NCBI GenBank assembly: GCA_000827265.1
Contig: KN834766.1
Span: 491,061-555,060, forward strand
Origin: Collybiopsis luxurians FD-317 M1
Lineage: Eukaryota; Basidiomycota; Agaricomycetes; Agaricales; Omphalotaceae
Reading direction: 5' to 3'
Length of the DNA stretch: 64,000 nt
Every line of letters begins with the position of its first letter. Positions within the stretch are counted from its first letter, which is position 1. The notes under the pieces are model-generated. The model had not been told where the DNA came from, did no database searches, and saw nothing but the letters and a program-made list of their open reading frames with translations. Positions 22,509-34,702 of this stretch are shown piece after piece. The position numbers were made by a program, and so were the translations under genes.

Positions 22509-23455
22509 TCCTTCCTTAATCTCGCGCTCGCTTTTTTTCTGTATCGTTCTCGCCTTTCTTTCCAGAATTTAAACACGTCATGTCGCTCATTGCTCCATTT
22601 TCTTTTTCTTTCTTTCATTGTATTTATTCTTCAGCAATGCAAGCTGAGCTTGCCACCCTGTCGTTACTTAACTTTTCTATTTGATCCCTCTCCCTCATTC
22701 TACTCGTTGTTTACTTTTTACTGTCATTTCTGTAGTATGTTTTGGGCTTGTATGGTTACTTTCCCATTACCGCTGTAATGCTACACATCTTTGACTTCTT
22801 GATTCTTTGTACTGTGGCCGCTTTGACCTAGTCCCAAAACGGCAAACAAACTTTGCTTTGGCTCTTAGATAAGCGGGAGCCGCAGCACATGCTATGGCGA
22901 CGGTTCCTGAATAACTTTTGATCCAAAACTTGCGTGTGGACACAAGCCGCGTACGAAGACTAGGGAAGACTAGCCCTTGGAAGAATATGGAAGGAAGTCT
23001 ACTGTCTTGATTCAATCGGTTCTATTTTACTTTGCTTGGCCGATCCCCTGAACGAAACCTTCAGCAACTCGCACCACTTGCGCCGTCCCGAATTGGTCGC
23101 GACTTTTTTGTTCACGTCACTACCCGTCCCTTTCCTCGCTACATGGATAGGTGGAGCAAGCATGGGATTCCTGCCAGCGTGTCCCACGAACGATCATCCT
23201 TGTCCAGGGAGCAGCGACACTTTTTGCTGCTTACTTCGATCTTACTTTGAGCTCTGGTGGTCCCAGTGATTGCCAAACCTCTTCCGTGTCAAACACGAGC
23301 CCCGTTCCCATTGTACTTATATGGTTACAGACTTCCAGGGAAGGGTATTCTGGATCCAATTCATCGCTAACCGCCATCATTCTTTTGATTAATGTCGAAC
23401 AACATAATTTTTATCACCCCTTCAATTTTCAAACCCTTTTCATTCCTTTTCCCTC
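22509..23455. other. intergenic, nothing recognised
   Basis: Pyrimidine-rich stretches but no conserved frame. The last 100 nt before 23456 look like a pyrimidine-rich 5' leader. Confidence 0.4.
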
Positions 23456-25161
23456 ATGTCCACCGTCTGGTTCATGGTCGATGATACCGACCCAAGGCTC
23501 TCCTACTCTGGCTCCTGGTCGTTCATTCCCAATACCAACAATTTTTCCGCAAATAGTTTCGACCAAAGCAGCAGGACTGGCCCCGCATTCAACAGTACAT
23601 TACATTCAACGACGGGGAATGTAACGGTCAGTTTTCGTTTCAATGGTGCGTCTGTGTTCTTGTGCAAAGTCGCTGCGTGAGGTGACTTCTCTTCTCATTC
23701 AGGATCTTCCTATCTTGGAGTCTACGGGACCCTGGATGGCACGAGGCCAAATGGTGTCCTTCCCGAAATCAACTGCCTGCTCGACGGTGGAATTACATGG
23801 TCCTTCGGTAACCCATCCCCAGAGGGCTTGACCAACAACAACATGCTGGCTTGTCGTGCCGATTCTAGAATTGGTGGATCATCGCCTGGCGAGCATGAGC
23901 TGCTGATAAATGTCACCAACTCGGCAGATAGTGCCTGGTATTTCGACTACATCACGTATGAAAGTCTGGCCAACCCCACTATTGATGGAGAAGTTTTACA
24001 GGCAGGGAATGCTGAGCTCATCGACGCGACAAACTATAGCATGCTCACATTCGGGGCAGGATGGACGCTTAACTCTGACGATTCAAGTGTTACGAAAATA
24101 CCTGGTAGTCAAGCAACTGTCAAGTTCAATGGTACGCCAATCATGGCCCGACCGTTTGACCTCACTGTTAATGTCTACATTTTAGGAACGTCGGTGTCTC
24201 TCTACGGCGACTTCCTCAGTAACGTCTCCAATACTGCGGCTTATCAAGTCGATGATCATGCGCCTGTGACATTCCAGTTACCGGGGCAAATTGGATCAAC
24301 GATCTCAAGCAAACAAGTACTATTCACGGCTTCTGATCTCAGTGTCGGTGAACATACTTTGGTCGTAGCCTTTAACGGCAGCCAATCGGGAATGCCATTG
24401 GATGTCGATTATTTCTACGTCCAGTCCCTCACCTCCGCTCAGCAAGCATCTCTGAGCTCTTCTTCCTCCACATCGACTTCCGCTGCCTCGACGTCTACCG
24501 GCTCGGCATCTTCTACTTCATCAGGTCATATAAATAGCGGAGTTATAGCTGGTGCAGTTCTGGGCTCGGTGATACCAATAATACTCGTTTTACTTGCGCT
24601 TACGTGGTACTGGAGAAAATCCAGACGAAAGAAAGCACTCCTCGCTGTAACCCCCTTCGACCACCTTGATGACCATGATCTCATCACTGCTCCTCTCACA
24701 ACTGAAGACCTTGCATCTGCATCGTCTAACCGTCTCGAAGATACATTTACGTCATACTCTTCGACTAAAAGACCGCCAGGTGTGTACCATCCCTAGAGCT
24801 TCGGCTTCAAATCTCTTACTTTGTTGTAGAAGAAATGGTCTTGACGCCTCTGAGGGCTGGGGATATCAGTCTGCACACTGGAAGTGCTAGTGCTAGTGAT
24901 AGCAGTAAGGAAGGACCTCCTGCGACTTCCGGGAACAGACCTTCCGCGAACCTCTTGACAATGAAACTCGAGCAACGGCTTGCTATAATGCAAGAGCAGA
25001 TTCACCAGCGGGACCAGCAGCTGGCTGAAGGATCGACACAGCGGGAGGGAATGTTCACTGTCCATACAGATAGTGGCTTGCGCCTGACTGGAGAGGATGC
25101 ATTGAGGTTAAATCATAACATGGCACCGATCGAGGTTCCACCTGGATATACGGCAGACTAA
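23456..25161 (+). CDS. single-pass membrane protein with Ser-rich stalk, 532 aa
   Basis: Exons 23456-23645, 23703-24779 and 24830-25161. The N-terminal about 290 residues hold two similar beta-rich domains with lectin-like wording: DDTDPRLSYSGSW ... GVYGTLDGTRPNG, then AELIDATNYSMLTFGAGW ... TSVSLYGDF. The domains are rich in N-glycosylation sites (NFS, NST, NVT, NYS). A Ser/Thr-rich stalk follows, then one membrane helix (SGVIAGAVLGSVIPIILVLLAL) stopped by WYWRKSRRKK. The cytosolic tail carries VHTDSGLRL and ends PPGYTAD. This plan recurs in many mushroom proteins of unknown function; a cell-surface or wall-sensing role is plausible. No classical signal peptide is evident before the first domain, which is unusual for this topology. 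An earlier exon could exist. Confidence 0.75.
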
Positions 25162-25637
25162 GTTGAGAATGCTGAGACGTTGGACCACTGGACCTTTTGT
25201 ATTTCGGGTATGTGTATGAGCTTCGACAATGTCATTCGTTTACTCTGTATTCAGTTCGGATACTCTGAGAGGGAAGATGAAGAGCTGCCATATGTAAGGC
25301 CTTGCCTCCTTCTCAAATGCTCCATTAGAAGTTCTTGATTCAGTGTACCTATTCTTCACTCAGGCATTAAGCAGCGACTGGAGGAAAAAATATAAAATCT
25401 GAGAGTGCCTCATATAAAGGGTTTTTCCGGTCTAAGAACCTTTGTATGTCCTATTCTATCCTCAGTGCTGGGATCACCTGAGTCTTCTTCTCATCCAGCG
25501 TGGTATCTTGGCCTTGGTCGCCCTGAAATTACTTTTGTACCTTGAGAGCTTGCTGGGAAGCGGGTAATCTTCGGGAATGAACAGCTATAAAAAGTGATTC
25601 AAGTTCTCGACTGGCCTCTGTTCCTACTTTCTCGAGG
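25162..25637. other. intergenic, promoter of the GDSL gene
   Basis: No gene. A CTATAAAAAG word at about 25585-25594, roughly 45 nt upstream of the ATG at 25638, fits a TATA box. Confidence 0.45.
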
Positions 25638-27149
25638 ATGGTTAAGCTGGCTTTGACTGCGCTGCATCTGTATGGTATCGTCCTCAGCGCCAATCTAGCA
25701 CTTGCGGAATTCAGCTGGGGAGACACAAAATTTCTTTTCACATTCGGTGACTCGTATACGACCGACGGTGAGTTGATTACGATACCATGGGTACATTCGC
25801 GTCCATGTGACACTCTTGTAGGCTATAATATCTCCGCCGGAATCGACTCGCCTGATCCAGGATTTGTGAGCCTGCCAGCGACCTCTCTTCCCTCCTTCCC
25901 TCTCTTCTGACGCCCGTTTCTCTTCTTTAGACTTCGTCTAATGGTCCCAATTGGGTGGAATTTCTCGGTCAGTCCCCGAATCTTCCTGACAGCCAGTTTT
26001 ATCTTCAAGCGTAATTATATACTATTGTTAGGCGGCACGTATAACGTGACGGATACAAAGGTTCGCTTCAAAATTTTTCATAGGTAGTTGACACTGACTT
26101 GGTTTTTCCAGGTGTTCAATCTAGCATCTGGAGGGGCAACAATCGATGCAGCGCTTGTTCCTCCTTTTCTTCCGACTGTACTGTAAGTACATGGAAAGAT
26201 TTGCAAGCGTAATTGAAACCTTATTGGTTTACCTCTGATGAAGGTCTGTCGTTGATCAAGTATCTCAATTCCAGCAGTTTCTTGCGCCAAAGCCTACGGG
26301 CGCCAAATGGAGTAGCTCCGACTCTCTGTTTGCGATTTGGATCGGGATCAACGATGTAGTGCGTCTTGTCAGTCTTAAACTTCCTTCTGTGGACTAATCG
26401 ATTTCACAGGGAAATTCATTCCCTTGGGTTAGTAGGCAGAAGCGGCCTGAGTTACTGGTTCAATCCTGAGTCTTTAAACTTTTGATTACAGACCAACATC
26501 AGCCAGCCAATCTTCTATGAGAAGCTAATGGCGCGACTTACTAGCCAGGTTCGTATGTCTAATCTGTCTAAACACATATAATTCGTACTCACATTTCGTG
26601 TCACTAGGTTGACATCCTCTATGATTCTGGTGCCCGTTCGTTTGTTTTCCTCACAGTTCCTCCCACGGACCGTGCCCCACTCCAAATTGAACAAGGTCCC
26701 GAAGTTGTTGCTCGGTTTAAAGGATTCCTAGCGGATTACAATAATTTGCTCAGTGCTACTGTACGCAACTTCACGCAACATCACTCAGATGTAGAATTGG
26801 CCATGGTTTTTGACACTCGACCTATCTTCAATACTCTGCTGGATAACTCGCAAACGTTTGGGTTCGTCAATGTTACAGGGTATTGTGAAGCATATGAGAA
26901 TGGAACGGCCGATATGACCACGCAAGTGGCAGGCTGTGCGCCTGTTTCCAGTTACTTGTCAGTATCCTCTGATAGATGACCGAATATGTTCCTTACAATG
27001 CCCATTTTAGCTGGCTTAACTCTTTGCATCCTCTATTTACCGTCCACAAGTGAGTATTTCTGAGCGCTATTTTTAACCATTCCGGTGATAATGTGTTTTC
27101 CGTGCGTAGCATTCTTGCTCATGCACTATCTACGGCACTCAGTACCTGA
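25638..27149 (+). CDS. GDSL/SGNH esterase, CE16-like, secreted
   Basis: Secreted carbohydrate or lipid ester hydrolase. About ten short exons join to an intact protein. It has a signal peptide (LALTALHLYGIVLSANLALA), block I FTFGDSYT with the nucleophile Ser, NLASGGATID (oxyanion Gly), GIND (oxyanion Asn), and the C-terminal block WLNSLHPLFTVH with the catalytic His. The order GDS, SGG, GIND, LHP matches fungal CE16 acetylesterases, which remove acetyl groups from hemicellulose oligosaccharides. The residue three before the His is Asn-Ser-Leu rather than the Asp seen in many GDSL enzymes; I cannot say whether that matters. The last two introns are supported because only they bring the His block into frame. 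Ends at TGA 27147-27149. Confidence 0.85.
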
Positions 27150-28136
27150 CTTCAACCTTTGCTCAATGGAGGATATAAAACAGATCTCTATAGTATGCAG
27201 GGCTACCTTCTGTAATCGCCAATGCATTGAACGCCGCATGTCGCTCGCTAAGGGCTCGTTTCTTCGGCGTTTCTCTGAAACTCTATTGACTCCTGAGTGG
27301 TGTGAGCTAGTCCATATCTAGTATCTCATGCATGTCAAGCATACATCGGATAATCCAAAATCCTATTTATCCTATCCTTTATTCAATTCAGAAGCTGCAA
27401 CCATGAATAGATACCTAAGATTCAAAATACCAATTGCAGATATGATTCTTCAAACAACTGGTATAATTTTATGAATCGACCTCTGAGAATTTCCTGCTGC
27501 TTTGCAGAGTGCCAGGAACTTCTTTTCTCATCCTTACTTCCCTCCTAAAACTCTTGACCACAGCTATCCTTCTGCGCCATCGTCATCTCAGATCGGCATC
27601 ATTATATTCAGACTCCCATTACGTTGTGTCGCTTGCACTCGTCTTCTTCATGTACGAACACCTTCATTGATAAATATCCTATCCCATCCTATCTTTAATA
27701 AGTATCGCTCCGCTTACTGGCTGGCAGAGTGAATGAAGTCTGTAGAATTGGTAGTATCTAGTACATACAATATCTATGTACTACAGCAAGGAGACGAGTC
27801 CACTGTCTGACAACTAGTGTTGCTCTGTCGGCCATCTTCTCAGCTGCCTCGTATGATAGCAGGATAGGACGGAATGGTTCTATAGATGCCGAAAGTACCT
27901 GTTGGCCGCCCTTGCGGCTCAGCGGAGTGGGAATTTGTTTGAACGTTCTATTCGGCTGGACTCGGCTAACTGTAATCATGAAGTCACACCACTGTCACGA
28001 ATTTTTAATATTCAGCGGTGTTCTTTCCACTTTACCTTCACACTGAGCGAAACGTCTGTACTTATTCTTTGCTTCGTTGGGACTTCCTCGCAGTTCCAGA
28101 GAGGACATCACTTCGTTACTCACGCTGGCCGTTTAC
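27150..28136. other. intergenic, nothing recognised
   Basis: AT-rich words TATCCTATCC and similar near 27360-27380 and 27690; no coding signal. Confidence 0.4.
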
Positions 28137-29306
28137 ATGGAGTCCCTTGATTGGAATTTGGTCTTTGAGCGGTTTGCATACGAGACGGGCACGAGATTTT
28201 ATCCCGGGGGAAGACAGTCTCAGGTTCCGACTCCTCCAGTGCGTTAGCCAATGACGCATATTATTTCTCACTTATTTGTCTCTAGGATGAAGGTAGATCG
28301 CCAAAGCCGGATGATGAATCTGAAAATGTCTCTATTTCGACCAAGTTCGGCCCGAATGCAAACTTGCACTGCCATCCTCCTGACCTTTTGCTTTCATCCT
28401 CTGATTCTGTTCGCTTCTACGTTCATTCAGATATCGTTCTAGGAGCTTCGAATAATGGCTTTCGGTTTTTGGTCCCAACTTCTGCTCCCAAACTGCAAAA
28501 AAGGAGTATTTCCGTGCCGGAACATTCGTCAATCCTTGGCCTAATTCTCCATATGGTGTATGGTATATCTTGCAGCCCATACGTGCCACCTTTAGACGTA
28601 TTATCCGAGGCAATCGATCGGCTTGCCTTGTATGGTTTGCATGCACACTGCCTAATTCAGACTGGTACACCATTTTACGCCTCTATTCTCGCTCATGTTC
28701 CTTTTTCGCCGATGGATGTTTACATTCTTGCCGCTAAACACCGTCTTCACGAGCTGGCGGTCTCCGCTTCTTCCCATCTCATCTCATTTTCACTTTCCAA
28801 GATCACAGATAGAATGGCAGAAGAAATGGGACCTGAATATCTCCGAAAGCTCTTCTTTTTACACTTAGGACGATCCTCTGCGTTGAAGGAGGTAGGCTGC
28901 TCGCCCTTCCCCGAAGAATTAATTTCCTTAGGTTCGACTTGGAATAGCTATTACTTGAACCACCAAGGTTACACGCGGTCAACCATTTCTGTAGCCGTAC
29001 TGATCAACGCTCTCTGACTCGGGCTTGGGCCTTGGCGTCAGCCTACCTCGCTTGGGATGCTCGAGCAGGTGCGGTTTACTGCCTAATACGAATAGCTCTT
29101 GCCAACCTTTCGTAGATGTTTCCGCTGGTTTCCTTGAAGCCACACTCAATCCACTGGTTAAGGATATCTCGTGCGAGCAGTGTAGGCAGAGCCTGCACGA
29201 GCGGATTAAAAATTTGCTTGATAGATGGGCTGAGGTAAAGGTATACCACTTCGCAGTTTATATTAAAGCCCTCGCTCATTCAAAACTTGCCCAGTGCACC
29301 ATCTAA
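28137..29306 (+). CDS. BTB/POZ domain protein, about 339 aa
   Basis: Exons 28137-28238, 28286-28891, 28948-29068 and 29116-29306. After an acidic leader (DEGRSPKPDDESE) comes a basidiomycete-type BTB/POZ fold: HPPDLLLSSSDSVRFYVHSDI, ISVPEHSSILGLILHMVYG, then the helical FSPMDVYILAAKHRLHELA. The conserved C-terminal half reads QRSLTRAWALASAYLAW and CRQSLHERIKNLLDRW. The third exon is required: without removing 28892-28947 the SLTRAW region is out of frame. Such proteins self-associate and may act as Cullin-3 adaptors, but members of this lineage-specific family are uncharacterised. The final nine codons may instead belong to an unrecognised 3' intron. Confidence 0.75.
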
Positions 29307-29691
29307 CTGGGCAAGCACTATCTAAGCCAGGTCAATGATTCATGTCCTCACTCAATTACACACGTGCTGCAATACAATACTCCCGTATTTTGATTTGATT
29401 TCTCAAACTGCAGCCATACTTTGATGCTCGTGTCAAAATTGCACTCCTAGTGCATCAAAGTCAGTCTCTCCCCCCCAGGTTCATCTTCTGTTACTGCTAT
29501 ATGCTATATGCCTGCCATTTTATGATTACTCACTAAGGTCTTGTGTGTATATCGTGGAATATTATTGATTGTTGAATCTCAAGGAAGTCAGTACTCAGCA
29601 AATCAGTCCTTAGCTGCATTACACTAAAGGTGAGCATCACATAGATATTGGTTTATTACAAGGAGAGGAATAGACACCGATACATTTTTAC
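29307..29691. other. intergenic, nothing recognised
   Basis: Contains an 8-nt poly-C run near 29471; no gene or repeat family identified. Confidence 0.35.
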
Positions 29692-31321
29692 TTATCCTTG
29701 AACATTAAGGCCTTCCCTGAGTAGTCCCGGGTCACCCTCTCTATATGGTTCATCCGTCGCCGCACGGAACATGTCATTTAACCAGGCACCATTAGGCTGA
29801 ATCTTACTTTTTCTCGCGCCAAAGATTACAGCTAAGTATAACACAGTGGCTGCGTCACCTACCGTCTTGTCAATCAAAATCAGGATGAGAATAGTAAAGG
29901 TGCATACCAACGGTCCCAACTTCATCCGAAACATGTCCGTTTGCATACTCGGACATGCTCTTCTACACTTCGCTGTTCGTACAAAGTTCAAGGAGTTACT
30001 TTGCAACAGCCGCGTTATCCTCGAGTGCGGTCAAGTAGCCGTTCTTCCGGTGCTCAACCTGCAAGGAGAATCGAGATTCCTCCAGCGTCGGAGGCAATAA
30101 CAGGTACGCCGGCGTGCAAAGCCTCGGATATCCTGACTCCAAAACCTTTGCGGGTCCAAAGTTGAAGCGCATTCTTGGCATCCGATAAGAGACGTTTAGC
30201 ACCAGTATCGTTCACTTAGAACCGATAAACTGTATAGAGTGACGAGAATCAGCTCATATTGATCACTGGATGGCAAGGTCATTACGGTGATATCTTTTTA
30301 GTAGTCCGCGTATGCATCGAAGTGAATCGTCGCGACGGCTTGGTCGTGAGAAACACTTGTTCGGGATCGTCCAATGCTTTATCGCCGCAAATCAACAGCT
30401 GAGGAATGTCCTCGTTCGACGTGCATGAAGCATACAGCTTCCTAAATCGCACATAAAAATCAATCACATTTGGGATACTTTGAAGGGTCGAATCAAACCC
30501 TGGACTCACTATGGAGCATCAATACCAAGCAGGTGTAAGAACCTAATCACAGCATGTCGCATCTGGGGTCCACGACGATAATTTTCCATGGATAACCGCC
30601 GAGCTCGACAGAAACCAACTAAAGTGACGCCGCCTGAATATGAAAACACCTGGATTGATTGTCACATAAAGTTGAGCTACGTACCACCTTGAGGGTAGAA
30701 AAAAAAATGTAATTGTGATGTTGCTCTCTTGCAATTCATTTGCAAGTTTATTCCAGATCCTGCAGCGATATGGTTAACACGGAAGGATTCACGATGGGAC
30801 GCAATTACCCTGAGCTGACGGTTTTGCGATATTCCTTCAAGTTGTCGACCAGATGGATTTTCCCTCCAGCGCCTAACCTGACCTGATTTTGAGGAACCAT
30901 CACAAGACATGGGTTGCTGTTAAGTCCTTAGCACATCAGACATTTACGCACTGCTGTGCCTGCCTGCTCGTCTAGCGTTCGAGAAACTGGAAGCTGTCTT
31001 GAAGAATTCTCGGGAGGGCGTGAGCTACTGGTATCAAGGTGACTTGGGTCCACATAAACTCTGGACGTTGTTCCAGAATCTGTGTGACAAGGCTTGATGC
31101 TGTATACCATTGGGACAATGTCTTGCTCGAGCCAAAGTCTGGTACATATAGTTGGAGCCTGCGATAATCAGTCGAGTTAATACGGAAAAGGTAGTAGGAA
31201 TACGAACATCTTCTAGCAAGGAGAGTGCAGTACCGGCCCCTGAGAGTTTGCAAAGTTGCTTCTTAGCAAACTCATGAAGCATCTCCAGGACACGATCCTC
31301 GGTCTCTTTACCCGTCTTCAC
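29692..31321 (-). pseudogene. trehalose phosphorylase (CCG-9-like, GT4) pseudogene
   Basis: Pieces of one protein lie in order on the minus strand but in different frames. N-side: VLEMLHEFAKKQLCKLSGAG and WLEQDIVPMVYSIKPCHTD, then VYVDPSHLD and, one frame over, LIPVAHALPRILQDSFQFL. Centre: IPNVIDFYVRFRKLY and LLICGDKALDDPEQV. C-side: KGFGVRISEALHAGVPVIAS, DAGG, then after a frame change VEHRKNGYLTALEDNAAVAK. At the end come EYANGHVSDEVGTVG, and a W/Y-rich part reaching PNGAWLNDMFR. The intact enzyme splits trehalose reversibly to glucose and glucose-1-phosphate. Lesions: frameshifts after DPSHL and after DAGGI, in-frame stops after NAAVAK and within the next 20 residues, and a much shortened middle. 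No paralogue is in the window. Confidence 0.75.
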
Positions 31322-32066
31322 TTATTACTACATCGACCAACTTGGCTCTTTGTTTTAATTTACCGAGCATGCGTAATGGTTATAGGAAAATATTTATACC
31401 GTTTCTAGTGTCTTCAACGCCATATGAATCTGACCAACAAGAGGATGCACTCTAAGGTCAGCGCAATGTCAGAGATGACGAAATGGGCAAGTGTAATTGA
31501 ACATTCGTATCCCGGAGGTGTTTTACAGTAGGTTCTCCAAGAGTCCCATTACCGAATAATCTGCACTGTTTTCCACTCTCGAAAAGTATGCATCCACCCT
31601 CTTTGAATACCGAGAAAATTGGGAAAATACAGGCTACATCAATCCATCTTGCTATAAGCCGTGCAATTTGTACTCCTCGACTTTCCGACTAAAATATCCA
31701 ATATGTGGGCAGGAATAGCTGGGAGTGCTGTAAATGACTCCTCAGAGCACGAAATTTCCGTGTCAGTTCATGACTCGGTCTGTAATACCGACTTCATATC
31801 GCACAAAAGAACAACGCGATTCATGTGATATGCACGTGATTTTATCAGTATTTACGGGTACACGCGTATAACACGCGTGGCATACTCTATAACGAGAGAC
31901 TAAATCAAGCTTCAGTAGATTAACAAGAGACTACAAGCGGGGGCTCCTGTGGATAATAATCCGAAAACCAAGCTAGAAACATGCTCAGTAAATAAAAGTC
32001 CACTTGAGCATAAAGGTGATTTAGCTACATTTCTTCCTATTTCTGGGGCACTTCAGTGCTGATTTC
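31322..32066. other. intergenic, nothing recognised
   Basis: A near-palindromic CACGCGTATAACACGCGTGG lies around 31862-31881. No gene. Confidence 0.4.
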
Positions 32067-32465
32067 CTACTTTCTTCTGCCATTATTATCCTCAGACCTC
32101 GAAGCAGAGCCACTCTGGCTTCCTACTTGATCTACCATACCAATTCCTTCGGGGTTCCCTGGAGTACTTTTCTCCTTTTTCTGTGGTACCTCTTGGCTGC
32201 TGGCGGCATCGAGCGGAGTCTTAGATTGCTTCTGCGAATATCCTGATTGAGCTGCTTGAGACTGAGGGTCATTCGAGGAGAGATTCTCGCGGCTATTGTC
32301 CTTGGATGCAGGTCCCTGTGATTGGCGGGGATCTTTACCCGCAGACTCAGCCCTGCTAAAGGATGGGGAGTAGAGTCGCGCGAGATGCGGCTTAAAGCCT
32401 GAAGTTTGTCGAGACTGGAAGCAATAGAGGGAACGATTTCGACAGACAGAGAACGAGGATTGCAT
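32067..32465 (-). CDS. small, probably mitochondrial protein, 132 aa
   Basis: ATG at 32465. The first about 40 residues are rich in Arg and Ser and lack acidic residues (CRNRSLYCFQSRQTSGFKP), as in a mitochondrial presequence. A long Gln/Ser/Lys-rich disordered stretch follows, then a short more conserved-looking end, STPGNPEGIGMVDQVGSQSG. I know this NPEG...DQVGSQS ending from small uncharacterised fungal proteins; no function is established. A 136-bp MITE-like element lies about 100 nt upstream of the ATG, in the shared promoter with the divergent cyclin gene. Confidence 0.55.
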   Translation of the reverse strand: MQSSFSVCRNRSLYCFQSRQTSGFKPHLARLYSPSFSRAESAGKDPRQSQGPASKDNSRENLSSNDPQSQAAQSGYSQKQSKTPLDAASSQEVPQKKEKSTPGNPEGIGMVDQVGSQSGSASRSEDNNGRRK

Positions 32466-32567
32466 GACGGAAAGATACAGAATGAGAATGATTACAACAG
32501 TTATATTTACATGCCACTTTCACATCGTAATGCGCGTGTCACGAGTGACGCACAGCAAAAAACATCT

Positions 32568-32703
32568 TTCGGCCAATTTGAATCACGATTTTTCAGCGCT
32601 ACTGGTATTTCATGTGATCCCTGATAAGGATTATAAGGCTTATCAGATCTTTTGTCTATTTGGCGATAAATCATCACTCATCACGCGATTCAAATTGGCC
32701 GAA
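32568..32703. mobile_element. 136-bp MITE-like inverted-repeat element, copy 1
   Basis: Perfect 17-bp terminal inverted repeats, TTCGGCCAATTTGAATC at 32568-32584 and its complement at 32687-32703. Its reverse complement shares a long stretch with the element at 46541-46632: a GATAAG/TTATC stem, GGGATCACRTGAAAT, CAGTRGYRCTGAAAA, then ATTCAAATTKGCCGAA. It sits between a minus-strand gene (ATG 32465) and a plus-strand gene (ATG 33126). No clear target duplication found. Confidence 0.65.
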
Positions 32704-33125
32704 TTTTTTCCACTTTCGGTGTTACCATTTTATACAGTACAGGCAGTAAGTCATCAAATCATCACGAGCGTCGAGCGTGTATGTTAAGTAATTTCATGGG
32801 ATTGACAAATGAAAGAGTCATTGTAGACGTGTAGTCAGCAAGTATCTTGGAATAGGCGAGCGACTGACGGTGCGGTAAAGCGGATGCCATTCCGCTGATA
32901 TGGTATATCAATTACCCCTGATTTCCGTTCTACAAATACATACATAGTCATAGTAGTCATTCAGTACGTCACAAACGAGGTCAACCAGTCCACCACTTGA
33001 GCTCTTGCTATCCAAAGCTACGCTTCAAGTATACTGTTCTTCAGAACGCATCATCCCTTTCTATCTGCCATATATGCTTGGGAAGTTATCTCTCAGGAAT
33101 CAGTTCACGGACATTACGGTTTACC

Positions 33126-34049
33126 ATGTTGCCTTCCGATTCATCCATGTCACTATACAATCAAATGAAGCTTCTACATCACTCGATGGATTCACCTAAC
33201 CTACAACTTGTCGAGCTTAGACCTTCAAAATACATAATCGGTAAGGAATAGTTTGAAGTAGCGACCCGGATGACTTCATATGTCCACTAGACTATATAGT
33301 CGCATGCGTTGCTGATACTGTCGACTTTGCCCTACGGCGACCTTTGTATACAGAACGCGGTCATGTCGAACGTGGAAAATTCACAGAATTTGTCGCCACG
33401 ATACTCGAACGTGCTCAAGTTAAAACTCCTGTAATACTCGCTTCACTTGTCTATATTGATAGAGTAAGGCCTTTCTTGAAAATCAGCCTCGATGAGTGGG
33501 CCCTGGAACGCGTTTTCCTCGGTGCGGTAATTGTTGCGTCCAAGGTCTGTACCTATCTTATGTGACACTTCAATGAATATGAATATTCATCCTTGGCAGT
33601 ACCTTAACGACATCGCACTCAAGAATGTGTGCTGGGCGTCATGCACCGGAATTTTAGGCAGTCATGATATCGGGGTTATTGAACGGGAATTTCTGTGGGC
33701 TTTGGACTGGGGGCTGAGAATTTCAGAGGATGATCTCTTGCCTCTCTACACTGGCATCTTTGCAGCCATTAACCCTCAGGCGTGGTCTTTTCAGTCACAT
33801 TTTTATGATGAGACCGCCTCCCTGGATGGTGTCTTTGATCCTTTGTGCGCAGAATTCAAGCGACAACGTTCCATAACTCCAGACGATACTTCGTCTTTCT
33901 CGTTACCCTCTTCATTTAACAAAAACATCTCGCTTTCGAAGTCCCCGGGACGTCCGGCTTATTCTGGCTCTTATTTACGAGAATTGATACAAGATTTCCC
34001 CCTTCCACCGCATTGTATGCGAAATAATTTCACAACGACGCAAATTTAA
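33126..34049 (+). CDS. Pho80-like cyclin, about 269 aa
   Basis: Exons 33126-33240, 33300-33544 and 33600-34049. The cyclin box is clear after splicing: KYIIVACVADTVDFALRRPL, then HVERGKFTEFVATILERAQV and TPVILASLVYIDRVRP. It continues ALERVFLGAVIVASKYLNDI, VCWASCTGILGSHDIGVIER and EFLWALDWGLRISEDDLL. The combination YLNDIALKNVCWA plus EREFL marks the Pho80/PCL type, which pairs with Pho85-like CDKs in phosphate and growth signalling. The second intron acceptor (TATATAG at 33299) was chosen because it alone gives the conserved VADTVDFA continuity. The C-terminal 70 residues are Ser-rich and unconserved. The first exon start is the least certain part. Confidence 0.85.
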
Positions 34050-34702
34050 CTTGGTATTTTACTCGAATACTTTTTATGAATATACGTACTTTTTCATAGG
34101 TTTGCCGGCCGCAGTCTAATTGGATCTGAATGGATTAATTTTCATTCCCCTTTCCGGAGCTTTTACAATCTAAATTTTAAATCTGCTCTCGCGTGGTTTA
34201 CCGTCCAGTTAAGGCGATCATCAATTTTTTTCTAAAAAATCTGGAAGCTCGCCGCATGTTAGGCACAGAATAAGGCTCTTAACAAGGCTCTTTCTGTATG
34301 TAGGGATTGGTGGAAGCACCCTTAAAATACTCAGAAGAAATGTGACTCACAACCGTAAGCGATGAACGGAACCTGATGTCAGTGTGTCGAGGTTATCACT
34401 TTCATCTTCGTATCTGATTTTCGTTCATCATTTAATGACATGGAAATTTGTCTAAATTTGTTTCACGCTCTTTCACATTCCTTGATAAGCTCTTGATGAG
34501 CTGGGGATTTAGATAATCCAGATTTCATTCACAGGTCTTTGGCTGTTGCTGCGTTTCACCTTTTCCCCGGTCTATATACAATCATTGATCTGTTTTTTGT
34601 TATTCTCTTGTTGTGTTCATTTTCGTTGCATTCAAATTACGTGCCATTCCTACGTTATCTCCTCATTGTACGTGTACAGTACTTGAAAAAGCAACGTTAT
34701 CG
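34050..34702. other. convergent intergenic region, no gene
   Basis: Between the cyclin and the DUF6699 gene, which point at each other. AT-rich, no conserved frame. Confidence 0.4.
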
